A stretch of DNA of 64,000 bases, from positions 40,729,061 through 40,793,060 of the forward strand of contig OX638369.1 in the NCBI GenBank assembly GCA_951812925.1, written 5' to 3'. Positions 57,011-64,000 of the stretch are shown in pieces. This DNA is from Calliopum simillimum (lineage: Eukaryota > Arthropoda > Insecta > Diptera > Lauxaniidae). The notes under the pieces were generated by a model. That model was not told where the DNA came from. It saw nothing but the letters and a program-made list of their open reading frames with translations, and searched no databases. Numbering within the stretch: position 1 is the first letter of the stretch; every line of letters starts with the position of its first letter. A program made the translations under genes and the position numbers.

Positions 57011-57228
57011 CTACAACAACAACGATATTTAAATAATTTGCAAATTTCTTGGAACTACAAAAATCATAAAAAATTTTTTTTTTTTTTTTTTTTTTTGATT
57101 TTATTGAAATATTATTACTCGTATGTCTTTGATGATGATCCAAAAAAAAAATACAACAAAAAATATTTTTTGGGATTGTTGTAGTTCAGAGAAATTTGCA
57201 AAATATTGAAATATTGTAATTGTTGTAG
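57011..57228. mobile_element. Inverted-repeat MITE, CTACAACAA termini
   Basis: CTACAACAACAACGATATTT and, near the right end, AAATATTGTAATTGTTGTAG are inverted. Inner arms TTTGCAAATTTCTTGGAAC and GTTCAGAGAAATTTGCAAAA also pair. The loop holds a T-run of more than 20 bases (57068-57096). The facing 79- and 60-codon frames are products of the symmetry. Confidence 0.65.
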
Positions 57229-57880
57229 ACGTTCTAAAATTCTGCACTGACTGCGCTTGGCTCAGTGAATTTGAACCGCTGACATCATTTAAGCAAAGAC
57301 CTTAAAAAATAGCCAAATCATCCATTTTGAACCTCAAATATCTCAAGTCCTGAGTTGATCGGACATCTCTGACCTCGCATCCGGATTCTACGCACAACGT
57401 TACTTCGGAAATTAGCCTCACATAAATTATGGCTTTGATGAAATATTGTCTCTGAAAACGACGAATAATTTGTGATATGTTGTTGTTTTGGGAAAACTCA
57501 TAAAAAGGCGTGGCATCGCCAACAAAATTTTAATGTGCTAAGTATAAAATGAGAATAATTGGCCCTATGGTCCCCCTGGGAGTTAAAGGAGAATACAATT
57601 AATAATGCAATCTGGCTGCAATTAACTATACGGAGTCTACTAGCAATGAGGCACCTCTGATCTAAAAGTGGGAAGTGCTAGTGAGCGTGGCATCTCCCAT
57701 ACAAGTCAAGTACTTTAATCGTTATATCCCGAAATTGGTATAAAGTATTTTGATAAAATTTGATGTCTGATCATCAGTCGGAGAAGACGGGATAGATTCG
57801 TACAGTTTTGACTTTATGGCTAAAAAAAGCAAGAAAACACATTTTTCAAAATAGCTAGTATGCAGTCAAATATGTACAAT
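57229..57880 (-). repeat. Dispersed repeat shared with 7.7-8.1 kb, inverted
   Basis: GCAATCTGGCTGCAATTAAC and GGAGTCTACTAGC (57607-57650) are the inverse of text at 8041-8085. GCGTGGCATC blocks occur at 57508 and 57694. It carries the LINE tail at 57557-57594. Confidence 0.5.
57557..57594 (+). mobile_element. 38-bp LINE 3' end
   Basis: GGCCCTATGGTCCCCCTGGG then AGTTAAAGGAGAATAC matches the 3' end seen at 8000-8022 with two or three substitutions. AATAATT before it and AATTAATAAT after it do not make a clean duplication. Confidence 0.7.
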
Positions 57881-57881
57881 A

Positions 57882-58534
57882 GGGTGTCCCTTATTTGGGA
57901 AAAGTCAAAATTTTATGTCGCGCTCCCCCAGAATCGAAAAACTTTGAGAAAAAAATGAGATCCCCCAAAGGACAGGTTTTTTTAAACGAATTAACCTGTG
58001 CCACGAAGACATTCAAATTTATATGAAAATTAACATAGATTTTATATACTTCTTGTCTTAACTTGCTGGGAATCGCGTTGCCTGAAATATTTTTCGCCAT
58101 CAAATGTGTATCTTGTTGTTTTTCTGGTCGCTGAACACGATACAAGTGTCAAAATTAAATTTTGACAGCTGTCAACGGCTACAGAGCTGTCAAAACTCTT
58201 TAATTTTGAAGTTTTGTGAGTTTTGACAGCTCTGTAGCCGTTGACAGCTGTCAAAATTTAATTTTGACACTTGTATCGTGTTCAGCGACTCGAAAAACAA
58301 TAAGATACACATTTGATGGCGAAAAATATTTCAGGCAACGCGATTCCCAGCAAGTTAAAACAAGAAGTATACAAAATCTATGTTAATTTTCATATAAATT
58401 TAAATGTCTTCGTGGCACAGGTTAGATCGTTTAAAAAAACCTGTCCTTTGGGGGATCTCATTTTTTTCTCAAAGTCTTTCGATTCTGGGGGAGCGCGACA
58501 TAAAATTTTGACTTTTCCCAAATAAGGGACACCC
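57882..58534. mobile_element. Foldback element, GGGTGTCCCTTATTTGGG termini
   Basis: The perfect ends GGGTGTCCCTTATTTGGGAA and TTCCCAAATAAGGGACACCC have TA at 57880-57881 and 58535-58536. Arms of about 310 bp are nearly identical (CGCGCTCCCCCAGAATCGAA, CGTGGCACAGGTTA, GGCAACGCGATTCCCAGCAA). The centre has TTTTGACAGCTGTCAA-type nested palindromes at about 58161 and 58240. ATGTACAATA occurs on both sides. Mirror frames on both strands reflect the symmetry. Confidence 0.9.
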
Positions 58535-58536
58535 TA

Positions 58537-60497
58537 ATGTACAATATAGGGCTTATAAGGTAGTGCAAGCTTAAACGATACGATTTATTGATTAAGATCA
58601 GTAACAAATTTTCTGAAAATACTTAAAACGAACGAATGTGCCCCATATCGGGGGCAACGGATGCTCAAACATCTCCGCTTAACATAAGTTCGTTAAATGG
58701 TCATATTCCAATATTTTCGAAAGCACTTGTAATGTTTTTGGCATGACAAGATTGAATACTTTAGCCAAACTTGAAATATTGTACATAAAAGGAACTTTCC
58801 ATTGGTTATTCACAAACTCAGACAAGTCAGATAAGAAAATTACTTTTGCATTGGAAAAACACACAAAAACTTTTTTCGGCCAAGTCAACAACACCAGCTA
58901 AATGGTTGCAAAAGCACCAATATTGTATACAATCGCAGACATGATAATGTCTATAGTTTTCAAAATAAAGCCACTGTTTGAAGGTGTCCCGTATAAGAAT
59001 CTACTCCGTCTTTCACTTTCATAAATATAACGCAAAGTGGGGAACAGATGTAAAAAGAAAAGCTTTGCCTACTTTTTAGCAACCGGAAAATTTGATGCAA
59101 TATTGCTATTGTCAAAAACTTAGTAGATATTACGTTTTTAGATAATACGAGGTAAATATGGCAATATGTTGCAAGGACGTGATTTTGTCTACAAAACTTT
59201 GATGGTGACCCAGAGCCCTTCCATAAATTCAAAACATATTTTTAGAAAAAACTCTTTTTTTTGTTTTTTAAAATCAATCACGTCTTGATTTCTTACAACC
59301 TCAAAAAATCGTATTTTTTCATTTAGCAATTGGAGAATTCATTTCATTATTAAAATTTAAGAACCACTGTGAATTGAAAAAGAAAAAAATTAAAGAAATT
59401 CGCAAATAAAACGCACGTACATACGCGGGCATTAAGAAAATTAAATAAATTTAGTCACAATTTAATGACAGTTCAAGTCAAAGTCTCAATATGGGGGATG
59501 TCAACCCAAGTTGAAAGCACGTCGTAGATATGAACTCACACACACATAAAGAGTACGCAACAGCCACAGGTGATGGTAAATTGCGAAAAATTCATTCTCA
59601 AAAATGTATCTCAATGTCATGCCAGCGTTATCATTTTTGTTCTTCTCAACTTTTTGGCTTTCGATTAAATTTTTCATGTTGAGGGAGGCCTGTGATGCGT
59701 AAACAAGTGTATCTATCAATTGGCAAGTAAGTACGTACGGCAAGTGTATCTTGAAGTTGACAACAACATGAGAGTAGGTACACTTGTCGGAACAAGCTTA
59801 ATAAAATAATTAGCTGCACGAGTTTCTTGTTTTTTTGAATATGATGATGCTTTCATTCTAATTATGTTTTAATTTGAGAAGACTTTTTTTCTGCGGCAAT
59901 GACCGTGAGAAAAATTTTAAAATTTTTTAAATGAAAAATTTTAACACTGAAGTTCTTCACGAGCAAAACCGCAGTTGATTAATTTAGTTTATTTTATAAA
60001 AAAATTTCTAAAATTTCTATTTAAAATAAAAATAACTTAATATTAAAATATGAAACTTAATAAGGACAGAAGTTTACTTTTCTTTTTTATTATGAAACGT
60101 GCATTTGATTCAGGTGAAATTCTAAAAATAATTAGGAAAAGAACATGATACCTGCGGCTATCAATGATTAGACATAAGATACAAGCGAAATTAATTAAAA
60201 GAGTTCACATAACTTTCAACCATGTAAGAATTTAAGTGAGCGGTGAACAAATATTTTATAGGTATAAAAATACTTAGACAGGTAGATGTTTCGTAAGCTA
60301 GGAAAGATTCGCTAAGCATTGATAAGCTCAAGTAGGCGCTAAAATTGTCATTTCAGATACTTAGTTATATGAAAAGGCGTGGCACTGCCCTAACTACAAT
60401 ATTTAGCTTGGTAAAATTTTATCTCGCAAGCTATTTATATGCAATTTTTTGATGAAATTTTCAGACAGGTGCTTATTGTATTGGACGAAACTGCAAC
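58537..60497. other. AT-rich stretch, one possible decayed coding remnant
   Basis: On the minus strand 58679-59232 has two overlapping frames (71 and 90 codons). The first includes FVNNQWKVPFMYNISSLAKV, whose composition looks protein-like, with a stop between the pieces. I do not recognise it. The rest shows no feature. Confidence 0.3.
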
Positions 60498-60526
60498 TTA
60501 TTATTATTATTATTATTATTATTATT
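60498..60526 (+). repeat. (TTA)n microsatellite
   Basis: About nine TTA triplets, immediately followed by the target duplication of the next element. Confidence 0.9.
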
Positions 60527-60530
60527 TTAA

Positions 60531-61072
60531 GGTGCCGTGACATAATCCCCACGGACATAATCCCCATTCACGATATGGGGATTATGTCCGCAAGTAATTC
60601 GGACATAATCCCCATTTTTTCAATGGGGATTATGTCCGCAAGTGTTTCGGACATAATCCCTAGGAAAAAACGGACATAGTCCCCATAACGGCCGCGAATC
60701 AGTCTTTAATATATCCAACACCTAGTTTGCTAGCCACAGTAATTTTTCATAAGAGTAGGGGTAAGTGGGCGGCCTGCGGCAGCAGCTCAGGATTTAAAAC
60801 TCCCAAAAATCCAACACCGGCTTCGCGGCGGCCTTCGGCCGCGGATCAGTCCATAACATCCAACACTATATAAATTTTTTAAATGGATTATTGCAAAAAT
60901 TTTGTTCAATCTTAATTAAATTTTTCGGACATAACCCCCATTGGGATTATGTCCGAAAAATTTGCGGACATAACCCCCATGGCCAAAATGGGGATTATGA
61001 CCGAAAAATTTTCGGACATAATCCCCATTTACGAAATGGGGATTATGTCCGTTGGGATTATGTCCGGTAACC
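60531..61072 (-). mobile_element. Foldback/Mutator-like multi-hairpin element, copy 2
   Basis: A 542-bp element flanked by a perfect 9-bp direct repeat, TTATTTTAA (60522-60530 and 61073-61081). The termini GGTGCCGTGACATAATCCCC and (reversed right) GGTTACCGGACATAATCCC are imperfect inverted repeats. Fourteen copies of GGACATAATCCCCATT or its complement are arranged as seven at each side, alternating so neighbours can pair. The middle (about 60690-60860) is unusually GC-rich for this window, with GGCGGCCTTCGGCCGC at 60826-60841. No protein is encoded, so another element must supply the transposase. Confidence 0.85.
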
Positions 61073-61084
61073 TTATTTTAAAGG

Positions 61085-61530
61085 CTCTAGATTGTACTGC
61101 GACCTAAAAGATCTTTTGTACAGCCTCTTTCCCTAATCAAAACAGTTCCAGACTATCTATAAATCTTGTTACTGCTATGGGATTAATTTTACCTATGTCA
61201 CCTGGATCTAAAATCTCACCTCATAGATACTTAATTCTGCGTTTAAACGCAGCAGGGCATGCACATAGCACATGCTCTGCTGTTTCCAAGTCCTCTAAGC
61301 AGAGTCTACAAGAGTCATCGTCTACCAAACCCATCTTTTTTAGGTGATAATTAAGTTTACAGTGACCTGTCATTATTTCACTGTACGTTTTTATATCTTT
61401 TCTGCTGAGATTTAGAACAGCTTCAGCCTTAACTTGTTTTGGATCGATCAGCCTCTTCGCCTGTCGCATACCTTCTTTGGCTCTCCAGTGATCGGAGAGG
61501 CTTTCCTTTTCCCATTCGCGTATTAAGTTA
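61085..61530 (-). pseudogene. LINE ORF2 tail with CCHC knuckle
   Basis: The minus strand from about 61520 reads REWEKESLSDHWRAKEG, then MRQAKRLIDPKQ, MTGHCKLNYHLKKMG and CRLCLEDLETAEHVLCACPA. The last is a CX2C-X7-HX4C knuckle found after the RNase H domain in I/R1/LOA/Jockey-type LINEs. The 82-codon open part ends at TGA/TAG codons near 61220; degraded coding continues (GKINPIAVTRFIDSLELF) to a stop near 61102. The likely 3' end lies next to the foldback element at 61081. The reverse transcriptase is missing because of 5' truncation or deletion. The fragment at 11090-11610 carries the preceding part of such a protein. Confidence 0.8.
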
Positions 61531-61662
61531 TGAAATAAAAGTTAATTTTTTTCATACATGCCATAAGCTGTCTTTAAACTACCAACTTACACTAAAAATA
61601 AATGACTTTTTTGTAATGTCGGAGGTGGCTGTACTTTTCTGAAACACTATTTTTACCTTTTT

Positions 61663-62596
61663 TATACCCTACACCCAGAGTATATTCACTTTGTCCTTCC
61701 GTTTGTAACGCAGAGAAGGAGGCGTGACAGGTATGGAAAAGTATATATATTCTTGATCAGCGTTACCTCCTGAGTCGATATAGCCGTGCCCGTCTGTCTG
61801 GCTGGCTGGCTGGGTGTGTGTGGAAATACATTTTTTGGGAAAACTGAGCAACATAATTCAATGAAATTTGGTTTTCTGCCTTCGTTGTAAAAGTTAACTC
61901 GGGGGATTGAAAATGAGCGAAATCGGTCAACGGACATGCCTACCGCCCATACAAAAAATATATTCAAAATGCAATAATAAGAGCATTATTTGCAATAACA
62001 GAAGCGAAACACATATCAATACTAGGGAAAGTAAGTATAAGCTTTGAGCAAAATCTAGGCGAATTCGGACTAGAGGGCGTGGCACCTCCCAAATAAAGCG
62101 GAAAGCGTTTTTTGAGATAACCCAACCAAATTACACTCAAACACTCGGATCTATAAATGCAAGCTATACGCAAGATCTATGTAAACTTGGACAAGAGGGC
62201 GTGGCACCTCCCATATAAGCAAATGTTTCAAAATTATATAATGAAAGTGTTTTTTGAGATAATCCAACCAAATTTCACTCAAACACGAAGAACATTAATT
62301 GTAAGCTCTGAGCTTAAAGTAGGCGAAGTAAGATTAGAGGGCGTGGCACCTCCCACATAAGCGAAATTTTCAAAATGCTATACTGAACGATTTTTTTAAG
62401 AAAACCTAACCGAATTTTACTCAAACACTCAGAACAGTAAATGCAAGCTCTACGCAAAATCAAGGTAAGCTTGGAGGCAAGGGCGTGGCACTTCCCATAT
62501 AAGCAATTTGTTCTTATACTCTCCTAATAATAGTCTTGAAATGCAGTGTAGGGTATTTAGTTTTTGACCAGGCCAAAGATACCACCCTTACTAGTT
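61663..62596 (+). mobile_element. DINE-1-like element, complete copy
   Basis: The 5' end TATACCCTACACCCAGAG is followed by (TA)n, the core TTGATCAGCGTTACCTCCTG, GTCGATATAGCC and CTGTCTGGCTGGCTGGCTGG. Then come array units with GAGGGCGTGGCACCTCCCA at about 62074, 62198 and 62338, and a variant at about 62482. GTGTAGGGTAT lies near 62547, then the hairpin TTTTGACCAGGCCAAA, and ACTAGT at 62590-62595. It is a close match, in opposite orientation, to 48298-49290. Confidence 0.9.
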
Positions 62597-62752
62597 TCAT
62601 CTTCGATTGGACTTACAAAAAGAGTTTGAAAAATAAATTTTTTGAACTAAATTGGCCCAACAATTCTGATTATAATACAATATAAATGTGCTAGCTGCGG
62701 AAAATAGCAGTTTTATCAGTTATAACGATTTTCATCAAGAAACCTATGACTT
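62597..62752. other. Short AT-rich spacer
   Basis: Nothing recognised. Confidence 0.4.
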
Positions 62753-63195
62753 TTATACCCTACACCCAGAGTACGAGAATATTCACTGGCTGTCCGTTTG
62801 TGGAAATATTTTTCACGGGAAAAGTACGCAAGATAATTGAATGAAATTTGGTACACTGCATCCGTTGACAAAGTATGCTAGTGGAATTTAAAACGATCAA
62901 AATCGTTCAACGGACACACCTACCGCCCATATAAATAATATATTCAAAACTCAATTTTATGAACATTATTCATGATAACACAACCAAAATAGACATAAAG
63001 ACTAAAGATGGTAAGTGCAAGCTCTAGGCAAAAACTTGAAATCCTAAAAAGGGGCGTGATACTTCAAAATACTATACTTGAAGTATTTTTGTAGACAATC
63101 AAACAAAATTTTTCTCATTTACTAAGGAAATCAAATGCTAACTCTAATCATGAACTTGGTTTATTCAGACAAAAGGACGTGGCATCTTTTCAATA
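62753..63195 (+). mobile_element. DINE-1-like element, copy lacking the core
   Basis: It starts TTTATACCCTACACCCAGAG and has ACGGACACACCTACCGCCCA (about 62913) and later worn array units (GGGGCGTGATACTTC, GACGTGGCATC). The (TA)n, core and (GTCY)n between 62780 and 62800 are deleted. Confidence 0.7.
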
Positions 63196-63688
63196 TCCTT
63201 TATTAACACATTTTATCTCCAAACAGATTTCTATATTAATCGATGCAGTTACTTAACTGTGGCAAGAAATTTCCACTTAGGGCTGGCTGCCCACTTAAAA
63301 ACATGAAAACAGCTTTAAGCATGTTTTTTTTTAAGATGCATTCCAACTCCATACCGAATATCATAAAAATCGTTTTACCGGTTTAGCGGTGGAAACTTAT
63401 AATTCGTTAAGGGATGTGGCACATCCCACTAAAGAACATAAAGGCCATATTAATCCTATCTTAGAATTTCATAAACATCGGTACGGTGTGACCATATTTA
63501 TCTTTTGGAAAAAAGGAAAATTTTGTAGACTGCTTCTCCTCACAAACTTCCCTTGTGCCGCTTCTAGATTCTAATGGATTAATATGGATAAAGAAAGTAT
63601 CCATTTGAATCTAATTGGATTCATACAATGCAGACCACGAAACCTCTGGATTGAATACCAATCCATTTTAATCTATTTCAATCTAATG
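63196..63688. other. AT-rich stretch, nothing firm
   Basis: AATGGATTAATATGGATAAAG and 'AATCTAATTGGATT'-like text near 63570-63690 is locally repetitive. No gene supported. Confidence 0.35.
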
Positions 63689-63690
63689 TA

Positions 63691-64000
63691 ACAGGTCATT
63701 CAATAAGTCCGTAGGATAAGTAAGAAAAAAACAAAATTTTGACAAAAATCGATTTTATTATTCAACATAGTTGCCTTCGAGGGCGATACAACGAGTATAG
63801 CGATTATCAAACTTTTCGATACCACTTTTATATTACGATTTCTCTTTTTCGTTAAAATAGGCCTCAGCTGACTGTCTTTTGGATTCTGGTGTGTAAAAGT
63901 GAAGCCATGTTTCATCGATTATCACATATCGACGATAGAATTCGATTTTATTGCAGCTTAACAGCGCCTAACACTACTCTGAAGCATCAATTCGTTTTTG
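63691..64000 (-). pseudogene. mariner element 3' end, internally deleted, continues past window
   Basis: TA at 63689-63690 and terminus ACAGGTCATTCAATAAGTCC mark the element end. On the minus strand the text RRYVIIDETWLHFYTPESKR (with the first catalytic aspartate, DETW) is joined at QSAEAYFNEKEKS to the last part of the protein (YKSGIEKFDNRYTRCIALEG, then NYVE and stop at 63758-63760). A stop lies after KEKS. The segment with the second and third aspartates is missing. In the family both deletion edges plausibly contain 'SAE'/'AEAY', suggesting a microhomology deletion. The gene's start lies beyond base 64000. Confidence 0.85.

Overview
This window looks like gene-poor intergenic or intronic DNA from a fly (Diptera, probably a higher fly). 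It is strongly AT-rich, full of homopolymer runs, and has no long intact reading frame. The organism call rests on three things: DINE-1/Helentron-type interspersed elements with the (TA)n, conserved-core, (GTCY)n layout known from dipteran genomes; several dipteran-type mariner lineages; and LINE remnants of insect type. No host gene is certain. The only candidate exon is a short piece on the minus strand near 25.6-25.9 kb, with a good splice donor and a strong translation-start context. A CAA/CAG- and GCT-rich, transposon-poor stretch at 52.8-54.3 kb could be 5' UTR or promoter of a gene outside the window.

Almost everything recognisable is mobile DNA. Transposase remnants: an IS630/Tc1-like tail (2-250), a nearly full-length but broken mariner (5646-6948), a second mariner-type gene (10560-11079), a pogo/Tigger-like gene with its right end (19.8-21.5 kb), a mariner deletion derivative interrupted by a foldback element (36600-38005), and a mariner 3' end running off the window (63691-64000). 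LINE remnants lie at 7270-7420, 7866-8035, 11090-11610, 42362-42402, 57557-57594 and 61085-61530; two of them have clear 15-16 bp target-site duplications. At least ten DINE-1-like copies or parts occur (1, 12, 16, 17, 27, 28, 48-49, 52, 62 and 63 kb).

The most striking property is the density of inverted-repeat elements. Foldback elements with long arms lie at 24.9, 36.7, 40.8, 50.4, 55.1 and 57.9 kb, with single arms at 18.5 and 52.3 kb. Shorter terminal-inverted-repeat elements lie at 3.7, 5.2, 14.5, 17.5, 24.3, 28.8, 30.2, 42.9, 43.9, 46.2, 54.8 and 57.0 kb. The best candidate for something undescribed is a two-copy family (13377-13664 and 60531-61072) built from 10-14 alternating direct and inverted copies of a 16-17 bp unit, GGACATAATCCCCATT. 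It has imperfect terminal inverted repeats and a 9-bp target duplication, perfect in the second copy. This suggests a Foldback- or Mutator-like non-autonomous transposon. A small hAT-like element at 43944-44260 has a perfect 8-bp duplication, and the matching empty site is visible in a related repeat at 34.2 kb.

The parts do not form an operon or pathway. They work together only as nested insertions: mariner into LINE, foldback into mariner, hAT-like into older repeats, small elements into foldback arms. That nesting gives a relative order of events. Boundaries are by eye and family names come from motif recognition without any database search.
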